The notes under the pieces were generated by a model. That model made no database searches. It was not told the DNA's origin and saw only the letters and a program-made list of their open reading frames with translations. A program made the position numbers and the translations under genes. A stretch of DNA of 64,000 bases from Salinivenus lutea (GTDB lineage: Bacteria; Bacteroidota; Rhodothermia; Rhodothermales; Salinibacteraceae), in assembly GCA_002894685.1 (NCBI GenBank), contig NCRC01000001.1:1-64000 (forward strand). The letters run 5' to 3'. Of the stretch, positions 27,421-35,562 are shown piece by piece (within the stretch, counting starts at the first letter, position 1; each line of letters starts with the position of its first letter).

Positions 27421-27560
27421 GCGACCAAGACAATCATCGAAAGCAAACCGTCCGCGACGGGCCACGGAGCGGGTCCCTGCAGGTTCCGGCCCGCTGGTGA
27501 ACGGCCCCCTCCCCCAGGCGTACAAACGGACCCTTTTCCGCTCCTCACGTCTCCATCCCC

Positions 27561-29270
27561 ATGCCGTCGAAGTTCACCCAGGAGCCGCCAGAACTGGGCA
27601 ATCAGTACGACGACGATCGGGTGCTGCGGAGCTACCTCCGCCGCCACCTGCCCGACGCGGTGCACGAGGAGGTGACCCCCTCCCTGCGCACGATGGGCGA
27701 GCAAGCCGGCGGCGAGCTGTATGAGCTCCAGCAATCCGACCTGCAAAAGGAGCCCGTCCTGACGCGTTGGGGCCCGTGGGGCGAACGGATCGACCACATC
27801 GAGGTCACCGACGTGTGGAAACGGGCCCGAACCATTGCGGCGGACGCGGGCGTGGTGGCCGCCGCCTACGAGCAGACCCACGGGCGCTTCAGCCGCATCT
27901 ACCAGATGGCGCTCGCCTACCTGTTCATCCCGTCAACGGACATGTACGGCTGCCCGCTCGCCATGACCGATGGGGCGGCCCGCACGCTCCTGGACGTGAA
28001 TGGGGGCTCGCTGGCGGACGCGGCCGTGCCGCACCTCACCCACCGCGACCCGGAGGCGTTTTGGACCGCCGGGCAGTGGATGACGGAATTGGCCGGGGGA
28101 TCCGACGTGGGCCGCGCCCGCACCACCGCCCATCGGGAGGAGGACGGGACGTGGCGATTGCGGGGCCGCAAGTGGTTCACCAGCGCCATCACCGCAAACA
28201 TGGCCCTGGCCCTCGCCCGCCCCGACGGCAATCCCGACGGCGGCCGCGGCCTCGCGCTCTTCTACGTCCCCATCCGGGACGGGGACGAATTGCGCGCGGG
28301 CATCTCCGTGAATCGGCTCAAGAACAAGCTCGGCACGCGCAAGCTGCCCACCGCGGAGCTGGAGCTGGACGGCGCTCGTGCCCACCTCGTCCCCGACGAA
28401 CCGCGGAATGGCACCCGGCACATCGCCCCGATGCTGAACGTGACGCGGACCTGGAACGCCGTCACGGCGGCGACCCTCATCCGGCGCGGCCTGGCCCTCG
28501 CCTGTGACTACGCCCAGAAGCGCACGGCCTTCGGACGCCCCCTCATCGACCACCCACTCCACCGGGACACGCTCGCCGACAGTCAGGCCGTCCTGGAGGG
28601 CACCCTACACCTGGCCTTTCGTCCCGTCGAGTTGCTCGGGCGCACGGAAACCGACACCGCCGACGCGTCCCACCAGGCCGTGCTGCGCCTCCTGACCCCC
28701 ATCGCAAAGCTCACGACGGCGAAGCGCGCCGTGGCGCAGACCAGCGAACTGCTGGAGGCGTTCGGCGGGGCCGGCTACGTCGAAGACACCGGGCTGCCTC
28801 CCCTCCTCCGCGATGCCCAGGTGCTGCCCATCTGGGAGGGAACGACCAATGTGCTGGCGCTTGATCTCCTCCGCGCCCTCGACTCCCCCGCCGGGCTCGC
28901 GCCGCTTCAATCGGAGGTCCAACGCTGCCTCGATCCGCTCCGAGCGCCCCTGCGCAGGATCGTGCAGCCCGCCCGCGACGCCTTCGACAGCGCCGTGGAC
29001 TGGTGGAACGCACACACCGACGGTCCCACCGACGAGCGCACGGCCGACGCCCGCCGGTTCGCTCTCACCCTGGGGGCGTGCCTGGAGGTGTTCTACACCG
29101 CCCGCCACGCCCAATGGGCCCTCGACACCCAGAACGACCCCCAGTCTGCCGCCGCAACCGAACGACTCGCCGCCCGTCGCCTAAACCGCCTCGACGCACG
29201 ACCCCGACCCAGCACGCGGAACCTCGTCCAGGACACGAGCCTGATGGACGTAAGCAATTGGACGACATAA
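27561..29270 (+). CDS. Acyl-CoA dehydrogenase family protein, AidB-like
   Basis: 569 residues, longer than the 380-400 of standard acyl-CoA dehydrogenases. Flavin and substrate motifs are GQWMTELAGGSDVGRAR (residues about 172-188), WFTSAITANMALALARP and LPIWEGTTNVLALDLL. The last keeps a Glu at the place of the catalytic base in many family members. The N-terminal 100-residue extension and the C-terminal helical region match the AidB/long-chain subgroup. AidB is linked to alkylation stress in E. coli, but the role here is uncertain. It is divergent from the M20 gene. A hairpin-forming repeat lies right after the stop codon. Confidence 0.85.
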   Translation: MPSKFTQEPPELGNQYDDDRVLRSYLRRHLPDAVHEEVTPSLRTMGEQAGGELYELQQSDLQKEPVLTRWGPWGERIDHIEVTDVWKRARTIAADAGVVAAAYEQTHGRFSRIYQMALAYLFIPSTDMYGCPLAMTDGAARTLLDVNGGSLADAAVPHLTHRDPEAFWTAGQWMTELAGGSDVGRARTTAHREEDGTWRLRGRKWFTSAITANMALALARPDGNPDGGRGLALFYVPIRDGDELRAGISVNRLKNKLGTRKLPTAELELDGARAHLVPDEPRNGTRHIAPMLNVTRTWNAVTAATLIRRGLALACDYAQKRTAFGRPLIDHPLHRDTLADSQAVLEGTLHLAFRPVELLGRTETDTADASHQAVLRLLTPIAKLTTAKRAVAQTSELLEAFGGAGYVEDTGLPPLLRDAQVLPIWEGTTNVLALDLLRALDSPAGLAPLQSEVQRCLDPLRAPLRRIVQPARDAFDSAVDWWNAHTDGPTDERTADARRFALTLGACLEVFYTARHAQWALDTQNDPQSAAATERLAARRLNRLDARPRPSTRNLVQDTSLMDVSNWTT

Positions 29271-29291
29271 ATGAACGTCTCACACGTTCAT
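29271..29291. repeat. 8-bp inverted repeat just after the acyl-CoA dehydrogenase stop codon
   Basis: ATGAACGT, 5-nt loop CTCAC, ACGTTCAT is a perfect inverted repeat starting one base after the TAA. No T-tract follows, so it is at best a weak terminator. It could also be an operator for the downstream small gene. Confidence 0.45.
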
Positions 29292-29360
29292 CTACTGTCT
29301 CCCCGCCCTGCCCTCCCCGAACCGCCTGTTTTTCCCTTTTCCAAACCAGCCTCTTTTTCC

Positions 29361-29690
29361 ATGCCCTCGCCCGGCGCACTGCTCGACGACCTTGTGGACC
29401 AGTACTGGACCACCGCCGCCCGCCACGCCTGGCGGCAATACAACGATCGCGGCCGCGGCGCCATCGTGTTTACCGTCGACCCCTCCGCCCCCGACAACGA
29501 GCGGACGCCGCTCCGCTACCTCACGTTCACCGACGAGGCGGCCGCCGAGGACGGGGCCTTTTCGAAACTGCACGAACTCGTGCGGTCGTACGACCCCGAG
29601 CGCGAGATCGTGGTGGCGGCCGTCCTGCCCGACGACCGAACAGTGTTCGACGTCCATGCAGACACCCCGGCGCCCCCGGACGCGGCGTGA
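29361..29690 (+). CDS. Hypothetical protein, small and acidic
   Basis: 109 residues, soluble, with no signal peptide and no recognised domain. Two predicted strands (GAIVFTVDP and PLRYLTFTD) and a helix region (SKLHELVRSYDPEREIVVA) suggest a compact alpha/beta fold. The ATG at 29361 is chosen over the in-frame ATG at 29271, because the latter lies inside an inverted repeat and the intervening residues look non-coding. It has the C/T-rich leader common in this window. It converges on the Ca/Na antiporter gene, with a 25-bp gap. Confidence 0.65.
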   Translation: MPSPGALLDDLVDQYWTTAARHAWRQYNDRGRGAIVFTVDPSAPDNERTPLRYLTFTDEAAAEDGAFSKLHELVRSYDPEREIVVAAVLPDDRTVFDVHADTPAPPDAA

Positions 29691-29715
29691 TGCAGAGGCC
29701 GCGCTCCCCGTCGGG

Positions 29716-30657
29716 CTACCCCATCACCAGGTACCCCACGTAGCCCAGGTACGAAAGCAGCAGGACCCCTCCCTCCATTCGGCTGAGCGTGTAGGAAGAG
29801 CGCAGAAACGGCACGGCCACCACGGCCAGCCCAAGCATGACCCCCAACTCCATCCAGCCGAGGGACGTGGTCGAGAGCGGATGAATCAGCACGGTCACCC
29901 CCAGGATGCCGAGCAGATTGAAAATGCTCGACCCAAGGGCATTCCCGACCGCAATGTCGCCCTGTCCCCGCCACGCCGCCACCACGGACGTTGCCAGCTC
30001 GGGCAGGCTCGTGCCCACCGCCACCACCGTCAGACCAATCAGGACCGGGCTCACCCCCAGAGCCGCCGCGACGTCGATCGCGCCCGTCACCAGAAGATGC
30101 GCCCCTCCGACGAGCCCCAGAATGCCGACCGCAATGAGCCCCCCATCCAGTACCCCCGAATGCGGGCTCGGGAGGACCCCGTCGGCCCCCTCCTGCACAC
30201 TGGGAGCCCCCCGTTCTGCCAGACGAAAGGTGTAATAGACGTACGCCACAATGCCCGCCGTGAGCAGGAGTCCATCGGGTCGGCTCAAGCCGCCGTCCCA
30301 CACGAGCCCGATGAACCCGAGAGAGACGACCACGAGGAGGGGAGCGTCCATCCGTACGGCCTGCGCCTGCACGGCTATCGGGGCAATTAGCGCCGCAATG
30401 CCCAAAATCAGCGCGATGTTGGCGATGTTCGACCCAACCACGTTGCCCAGGGCCAGGCCCCCACTTCCCGAAACCGCCGCCTCGACACTCACCACCAGCT
30501 CCGGCAAGCTGGTTCCAATCGACACCACAGTGAGCCCGATCACCAGAGGCGAAAGCCCGAACCGACGCGAAAGAGAGGCCGCCCCCTGCACGAGCACCTC
30601 AGCCGCGATGGTCAACAAAAGAAGCCCGAGCGTGATGTATGCCAGGGAGTAGATCAT
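29716..30657 (-). CDS. Sodium/calcium exchanger family protein (CaCA, YrbG-type)
   Basis: 313 residues with about ten membrane segments. The two alpha-repeats that form the ion site are obvious: SIGTSLPELVVSVEAA with GNVVGSNIANIALILG in the first half, and AVGTSLPELATSVVAA with GNALGSSIFNLLGILG in the second. The pattern is that of bacterial K+-independent CaCA antiporters, which exchange Ca2+ for Na+ or H+. Such a pump makes sense in brine. There is a 538-bp gap upstream, in which a small gene may lie. Confidence 0.92.
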   Translation of the reverse strand: MIYSLAYITLGLLLLTIAAEVLVQGAASLSRRFGLSPLVIGLTVVSIGTSLPELVVSVEAAVSGSGGLALGNVVGSNIANIALILGIAALIAPIAVQAQAVRMDAPLLVVVSLGFIGLVWDGGLSRPDGLLLTAGIVAYVYYTFRLAERGAPSVQEGADGVLPSPHSGVLDGGLIAVGILGLVGGAHLLVTGAIDVAAALGVSPVLIGLTVVAVGTSLPELATSVVAAWRGQGDIAVGNALGSSIFNLLGILGVTVLIHPLSTTSLGWMELGVMLGLAVVAVPFLRSSYTLSRMEGGVLLLSYLGYVGYLVMG

Positions 30658-30684
30658 AGACGTCGAATCAACGAGTCATGAAAA

Positions 30685-30921
30685 TCATCTGCCCAACGAC
30701 AGACAGGCCGCTCGGATCCAATTTGAAACCGCCTCCCGGGACAGCGATGCTTGGGTGTAAGCAGACCGGCCTACGGACGGGCGATGCGGCGTGAACAGGT
30801 CCGGGCGCGGCGACGGGGCGAACCAGGCGGCGGTGGGGCAGGCACGCCCCGAGGGGATCCGCTGTCCGTCCCCGGGGCGCACTAAGCGCAGCGCGGCCGT
30901 GCAAGAGGGACACGTTTGCAT
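30685..30921 (-). CDS. Possible small zinc-finger-like protein (tentative)
   Basis: 78 residues, starting MQTCPSCTAALRLVRPGDGQ, with a CxxC pair and a third Cys at residue 28 (GRACP). An exact TAnnTTTG -7 box (TACATTTG) lies 26 bp before the ATG, at the right distance for a start of transcription. Against it, the protein is Arg-rich and basic, unlike nearly all neighbours, and the last 30 residues look non-coding. It would be read on the same strand as the antiporter gene, 27 bp upstream of it. Confidence 0.3.
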   Translation of the reverse strand: MQTCPSCTAALRLVRPGDGQRIPSGRACPTAAWFAPSPRPDLFTPHRPSVGRSAYTQASLSREAVSNWIRAACLSLGR

Positions 30922-30946
30922 TCCCTGGACTGGCGTCCGCGGTGCA

Positions 30947-30954
30947 AATGTATT
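30947..30954 (-). promoter_or_regulatory. Possible -7 promoter box (TACATTTG)
   Basis: On the minus strand this reads TACATTTG, an exact TAnnTTTG. It would drive the tentative 78-residue gene and/or the antiporter gene with a leader of about 285 nt. No TTTG is found 19-20 nt upstream, so support is partial. Confidence 0.3.
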
Positions 30955-31085
30955 TTAGCCGTTGAAAGTGTTGATGAATGGCCCTGGGGGTACGATTGTC
31001 GGAAACAGTAGCGGAACCCGTCGGGTGTGGAGTCAGACTCGTTTCCTCAGTCGTGCAACACACCCACCCACGGCCCTGCCCCCCC

Positions 31086-31113
31086 TTGACGCCCCTTCCC
31101 GGGAGAATACAGT
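31086..31113 (+). promoter_or_regulatory. Sigma70-like promoter candidate for the zinc-ribbon gene
   Basis: TTGACG (31086-31091), a 16-bp spacer and TACAGT (31108-31113), about 80 bp upstream of the ATG at 31196. The hexamers match the general bacterial consensus well, but whether this organism uses that consensus is uncertain. Confidence 0.35.
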
Positions 31114-31195
31114 CTGGTCTGCACACACAGACTCGAGTCGCGTACCGCATCCAACATAAGCCACCCGCACTCCTCTTCTTAATTTTCAGCATCCA

Positions 31196-31453
31196 ATGCC
31201 CCTTACCCACGATCAGCAAGTCGCCGTCTCGCAATACCTAAAAAACACGGCGAGCCCCCCACAATGTCCGGTCTGCGGCGCCTCCAACCTTCGGGTCCAG
31301 CCGGATCTCGTTCAGCTTCCGTCCCATGATGCGGCGGATGGTCATCGTCCCGTGGTGGAGGTCGAATGCCAGTACTGCGGCTATCTGTTGCACTTCTCAC
31401 CGGGCGTGATGGGACTCGTGCTCGACGACGAGTCGAAAGAGGACGCTCCCTAA
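31196..31453 (+). CDS. Small zinc-ribbon protein, function unknown
   Basis: 85 residues. Two Cys pairs, CPVCG at residue 24 and CQYCGY at about residue 60, are spaced as in a zinc ribbon. Between them is a Pro/Asp-rich loop, and the tail is acidic. Such miniproteins are often annotated as hypothetical and may bind nucleic acid or a partner protein. The gene has its own promoter-like sequence upstream and a porin-like gene 59 bp downstream on the same strand. Confidence 0.75.
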   Translation: MPLTHDQQVAVSQYLKNTASPPQCPVCGASNLRVQPDLVQLPSHDAADGHRPVVEVECQYCGYLLHFSPGVMGLVLDDESKEDAP

Positions 31454-31512
31454 AATCAGTCCGTACACTCCCTCGGCGTCGTTTTTTCCTCCACCTCCGC
31501 CCAACGTTGCCT

Positions 31513-32523
31513 ATGCCTCGTTCCTCGGGACTCTGTCGGACCGCTCCCCTCCTCCTACTCCTTCTGCTTCTCCCCGGCCCCGCCCTCGCCCAGGCGCCCG
31601 AGGACGGGCCGGTGTCGGTCCTCGGCAGTGAGGCCCTCCAGATCGGGGGACTCGTGCAGACGGACGCCTACCTCGGACGCGACACCGGCGACGGGTTTCG
31701 GGCGCGGTCGGTCCGCGTGCGGCTCGGCGGGCGCGCCGAATCACTGAGCTACGTCGTACAGACCGAACTCACCTCTCCGGAGGTTCTGCTCGACGCGGTC
31801 ACTCGGCTGTCCCTGACAGACCGCGTGCAACTCTCGGCCGGGCTCTTCAAGACCCCGTACAGCGGAGAAATTCTCACGCCCCGCCCAAATCTCCTGTTTG
31901 CGGAGCGCGCCCGGGTCGTAAACAATCTGGCCCCCGCCCGACAGGTCGGCGCCACCCTTTCCGGGGAGGTCGTCCCCGACCGGGTGACCGCCACCGTGGG
32001 GGCCTTCAACGGAACGAACGGCCTGCAGCCCAATGACAACGACCAGCTTCTGTACGTGGGCCGACTGGCCAGCACCTCCTCGCCCGGCACGGGCACCCTC
32101 GCCCTGGGGGCCAACGTGGGATACAGCATCGACGACCAGGTGCAGGCGCCCCGTCCGGTCTCCTTTTCGGGCCGTCGGTTCCTGATCGGGGGCGACGCTC
32201 GGTGGGACGCGGAGCGGTGGCTCCTGGCGGGCGAGGTGCAGTACGCCGCCCTCGACCCGGACGCCCCGACGCGCGACGAGTATACTCCCTTCGGCTACTA
32301 CCTGGCCGCGGGGGCCGACGTGGCTCCGTCCCACCAGCTCCTGGCCCGGATCGACCGGTACGACCCCGACGTCCCCGGACAGACGGCGTCGGAGCATCAG
32401 GTGACGCTCGGCTACAACTTCTTTGCCACGTCCGCCGTGCGGGCCCTCATCAATTACCAGGCCCCGACCACCGACCTGGCCGACGGGGTCCTCACCCTTC
32501 GCCTCCAGGCCGCCCTGCAGTAG
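31513..32523 (+). CDS. Porin-like outer membrane protein (OprP/OprO family)
   Basis: 336 residues. It has a signal peptide with a leucine run (LLLLLLLLPGPALAQ; cleavage probably after ALA, residue 25). The mature part shows beta-barrel alternation and features seen in phosphate-selective porin O/P relatives: an early GGLVQTDAYLG strand, ARSVRVRLGGR, KTPYSGEILTPRPNLLFAERA and the terminal RALINYQAP. Whether it is selective for phosphate cannot be told. The start at 31513 follows a C/T-rich leader and precedes the signal peptide directly. It converges on the export gene at 32560. Confidence 0.8.
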   Translation: MPRSSGLCRTAPLLLLLLLLPGPALAQAPEDGPVSVLGSEALQIGGLVQTDAYLGRDTGDGFRARSVRVRLGGRAESLSYVVQTELTSPEVLLDAVTRLSLTDRVQLSAGLFKTPYSGEILTPRPNLLFAERARVVNNLAPARQVGATLSGEVVPDRVTATVGAFNGTNGLQPNDNDQLLYVGRLASTSSPGTGTLALGANVGYSIDDQVQAPRPVSFSGRRFLIGGDARWDAERWLLAGEVQYAALDPDAPTRDEYTPFGYYLAAGADVAPSHQLLARIDRYDPDVPGQTASEHQVTLGYNFFATSAVRALINYQAPTTDLADGVLTLRLQAALQ

Positions 32524-32559
32524 CGGCGGCCCAGAGGGGCGCAGGCACTCCCCCATCGG

Positions 32560-33072
32560 TTAGTCGTTGAGTCGATCGATCAGAAGGTACGTGCTCACCA
32601 GCGACGCCAGGGTTCCGGTCACCTGTGAGATGTCACGCCACGTGAAGCGGCGCCGGGCGATGGTTTCAATCACCAGAATGTCGCCTTCCTGGATCTCGGG
32701 ATAGGACAGCGTGCGGGAAAAGAGGTCATCCATACGCGCCTCAAAGAACGGGTCGCCCCGCCGGTTCTGATTTTCACGGTACAGCTTGAAGACCTGGTAG
32801 CTCCGAACGTCAGCGTTCCGGGTGTTGCCCGCGGTTCGCACCGCGACACTCAAGAACTCGAGGAGGTCGGTGCCCTGCTCCACGCTCCACACCCCGGTGT
32901 CAGCGGTTCCCCAGACATAGACGGTCACTTTGGCGTACCCCGGCCGTCCGTAGGTTTTCACGGTGGGGCCCGTGACTAAGTCTTGGTCAAACTGCGCCGC
33001 GGTCTCCGCGGGCCAGGCCAAAAGAAGGAAGGATAAAAGAAGAGGAGCGGAGGCTCGTGTAAAGATCGACAT
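32560..33072 (-). CDS. SLBB-domain polysaccharide export protein, short form
   Basis: 170 residues: signal peptide (SAPLLLSFLLLAWPAETAAQ), one SLBB-type domain (KVTVYVWGTADTGVWSVEQG, then TDLLEFLSVA), and a C-terminal hydrophobic stretch (VTGTLASLVSTYLLI). Wza-type exporters normally carry a polysaccharide-export (PES) domain before one or more SLBB domains; no PES domain is visible here. It ends the exopolysaccharide block, 87 bp downstream of the Wzc-like kinase gene, so it probably works in export of the same polymer. The ATG at 33072 starts the signal peptide; a longer upstream frame adds no recognisable sequence. Confidence 0.78.
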   Translation of the reverse strand: MSIFTRASAPLLLSFLLLAWPAETAAQFDQDLVTGPTVKTYGRPGYAKVTVYVWGTADTGVWSVEQGTDLLEFLSVAVRTAGNTRNADVRSYQVFKLYRENQNRRGDPFFEARMDDLFSRTLSYPEIQEGDILVIETIARRRFTWRDISQVTGTLASLVSTYLLIDRLND

Positions 33073-33158
33073 GAGAGAAGGGAAAAGAAGGGGATGAAGA
33101 ACAAGGTCGGGCCCCGCGTTCGTCCGCGGCGCCCCGACCGGAAGCACACAAAGCGTCG

Positions 33159-35519
33159 TTAGTGGGTGGCCAGCTTGCCCTCGGGCGTGTAGTCGTCGTA
33201 TTTGTAGTCGTATCCGTAATTGTACCCCTTTCCATTTTTGGACACGTCGTAGCGGTTAAAGATGACCCCTCCGATGGATACGCCCACGGCCGACAGGGTG
33301 TCTTTCACCTGCGCCAGCGCACGGAAGTCGGTCTTGTTGGCGGACGCCACAACCAGCACCGAGTCACACTCCGGGGCCACAACGACGGCGTCGGTCGCCG
33401 CCAGGACCGGGGGCGTGTCGACGATGACCACGTCGAACCGGTCGCAGGCCTGATCGAGCAGCGTTCGCATCCGCTCCGAGTCCAGCAGCTCCGTCGGCGG
33501 AACCGACGGCACCCCCGCGGGCAGGAAGAACAACCCATCGACCACGGTCCCCTGCACGATGTCGTCGGCCCGTCCGTCGACGAGTACGTCGGCAAGGCCC
33601 GGGGTCCGCTTCACCCCGAGCAGCTCGTGGCCCTTCGGCCGCCGCATGTCCGCGTCGATTAGCAGGACCGAGCGACCGCTCAGGGCCATGGTGATGGCCA
33701 TGTTTGCGGCCGTGGTGGTTTTGCCATCGCCCGGTTCCGGGCTCGTCACCATTAGGAGTCGGGGCAGCTCCCGGGAGCCGTTTCCGTTCTGCGACGCCGC
33801 AAACTGCAGGTTGGCCCGCACGAGACGGTAGTTCTCCGTGACGGGCGACCACGGGTTGAGCAAGGGCAAGAGCCGGGTGCTCATCATCTTGCCCTCCATT
33901 TCCGCGGTCTCCTGGCCGTTGAAGTGCTTCTTGATCTCGCGATCCATTTTCGGGATCACCCCCAGGAGGCTGTACCCCCGCGCCTGAATGTCGGTCGGCT
34001 TGTAGATCTGCCAGTCCATCGATTGCCGGACGAACGCGACCCCAATGCCCAGGCCCAGGCCCAGCAGAAGACCGAGAATCACGTTCACCTGCATGTCCGG
34101 ACTTACCGGAAGCATGGGGGTCACGGCGGCCCGCATGATGGTCACGTAGCCCAGCTCCGACTCCTCGGCCACGACGGTGCGCTGCAGCTCCATCGCAATG
34201 TCCTTGTGGAACTGCTCGGCCTGGGTCAGCCGGCGATCGAGTTGCTCGCGCTGAATGGTCTGGCGCGGAATGGAGGCAATGCGGCTCTGGTAGCCCTCAA
34301 TCCGAGTGTTGAGGCCGCGGATCTGCGCCTTGAGCTGGCCGACTTTCATCTCCTGCTCTTCAATGCGCGCCCGCTGCGTGCCGGCCAGCCCGATGGACGC
34401 CATGCCCTCTCCCGCCAGGTTGTTCGCTTCGGTGACCTCCACGAGCTCTTCCGTCAGGTCGTCTTTCCGGGACTCGAACCCGTCCACGCGACGCTTAATG
34501 TCGGCCAGTTCCGACACCCGATCCTCATTGCCCCGAAGGCTGGGGTCGTTGATGTAGTACTGCTCCGCGAGGGTCTTCAGGTCAGCGATCTGATTTTCGA
34601 GGGCCTGGATTTGGGTGCGGAGACTTTGGGCCCGTTGCTCCTCACGCACCGTGCTTCGAAGGTTCGGCTGGATGGTATTGAGCTGCTCCTTCTGGTGCGC
34701 GAGGATGCGCTCCTCCTGCTCGAGCTGGAAGACGAGAGCATCTCGCTGCGTCTGCAGATCGGCGTACTCACGCGCCACATTTTGGCCCGTCTCGCCATCC
34801 GTGGCCACTGCATTGTTGCGGGCGAACTGCTCCCATTCGGCCTCAATGGCCTGGATGTCGTCCTTGCGCTTCTCAAGTTGGTCCGCCAGGAACTCCCGGG
34901 CCGCCACGACCCCGGAGCGCGCCATTTCCTGGCTAAACTGTCGATACTCCTGGGCAAATACGTTGGCCAAAACCGACGCTTCGACCGGATTCTCGCTCTC
35001 GGCGGTAATCTGGATCAGGCCCTTCTCATCGTCCGCCTCAAAGCTCATCATCTCTTGAAGGCGCTCAAGAACGGTGTACGCATCCGCGGGCTCGTCCTCG
35101 TCCACCGGCGCAAAAAGGGTGAAGGGGGCGCCCTCGGTGGTGTCGGCCCTTGTGCGCGCCGTCGCCACAACCCGGCGCGACAGCTCGCCCGAGTTCTCCA
35201 GGATGCCAATCTCCGCATTGAGCTCGGGGAAGGGGGCATAGCCCGCCAGGGTGGCCTGGGCCGTGGGGTTCGCCTCCACCGACACGACCGACTGGGCCTC
35301 GTACACCTTCGGGAGAATCCACGTGATGCCCGCCGCGCCGCCCGTAACAAAGAGACAGATGAGCAGAATTAACCACTTGTTGCGGCTAATGGTGGCCCAC
35401 AGGTCCTCAAGGTCGAGCGACGAGTCGTCGGCGCCATTGAAAGTCGGGGTGGGGGCGCGGAGGCCGATCGGTTCCGCTTTCAAGCGGGGCCGGTCCAGCG
35501 CCCGAGATTGAGAGTCCAT
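33159..35519 (-). CDS. Polysaccharide co-polymerase with tyrosine autokinase domain (Wzc/CapAB type)
   Basis: 786 residues. An N-terminal Wzz domain starts with a membrane segment (WLILLICLFVTGGAAGITWI, about residues 49-68) and continues as a long coiled coil rich in Glu and Gln. The second membrane segment is ILGLLLGLGLGIGVAFV, near residue 490. The cytoplasmic kinase has Walker A SPEPGDGKTTTAANMA, Walker A' LLIDADMRRPKG and Walker B VVIVDTPPVLA. The C-terminus has the Tyr cluster (seven Tyr in about 18 residues, after KNGKG) that these BY-kinases autophosphorylate. The family controls polymer length in capsule or EPS synthesis. It lies between a sugar transferase and an export gene. Confidence 0.92.
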   Translation of the reverse strand: MDSQSRALDRPRLKAEPIGLRAPTPTFNGADDSSLDLEDLWATISRNKWLILLICLFVTGGAAGITWILPKVYEAQSVVSVEANPTAQATLAGYAPFPELNAEIGILENSGELSRRVVATARTRADTTEGAPFTLFAPVDEDEPADAYTVLERLQEMMSFEADDEKGLIQITAESENPVEASVLANVFAQEYRQFSQEMARSGVVAAREFLADQLEKRKDDIQAIEAEWEQFARNNAVATDGETGQNVAREYADLQTQRDALVFQLEQEERILAHQKEQLNTIQPNLRSTVREEQRAQSLRTQIQALENQIADLKTLAEQYYINDPSLRGNEDRVSELADIKRRVDGFESRKDDLTEELVEVTEANNLAGEGMASIGLAGTQRARIEEQEMKVGQLKAQIRGLNTRIEGYQSRIASIPRQTIQREQLDRRLTQAEQFHKDIAMELQRTVVAEESELGYVTIMRAAVTPMLPVSPDMQVNVILGLLLGLGLGIGVAFVRQSMDWQIYKPTDIQARGYSLLGVIPKMDREIKKHFNGQETAEMEGKMMSTRLLPLLNPWSPVTENYRLVRANLQFAASQNGNGSRELPRLLMVTSPEPGDGKTTTAANMAITMALSGRSVLLIDADMRRPKGHELLGVKRTPGLADVLVDGRADDIVQGTVVDGLFFLPAGVPSVPPTELLDSERMRTLLDQACDRFDVVIVDTPPVLAATDAVVVAPECDSVLVVASANKTDFRALAQVKDTLSAVGVSIGGVIFNRYDVSKNGKGYNYGYDYKYDDYTPEGKLATH

Positions 35520-35562
35520 GAGTGGTCCTACAGAAATCGAGAAGAAGGGGGGATGGGGGCGG

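Larger units (their letters stand above)
30658..31195. other. 538-bp divergent intergenic region with promoters and a tentative small gene
   Basis: Between the antiporter gene (-) and the zinc-ribbon gene (+). It holds the tentative minus-strand small gene at 30685-30921, its TACATTTG box, and a sigma70-like promoter candidate at 31086-31113 for the plus-strand gene. The rest shows no gene that I can support. No known riboswitch motif was recognised in the antiporter leader. Confidence 0.4.

Noticed and set aside
29271-29360. The ATG at 29271 as start of the small gene ending at 29690
   Set aside because: It lies in one arm of an inverted repeat directly after a stop codon, and the extra 30 residues are Pro/Ser/Phe-rich without pattern. 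The ATG at 29361 has the usual pyrimidine leader.
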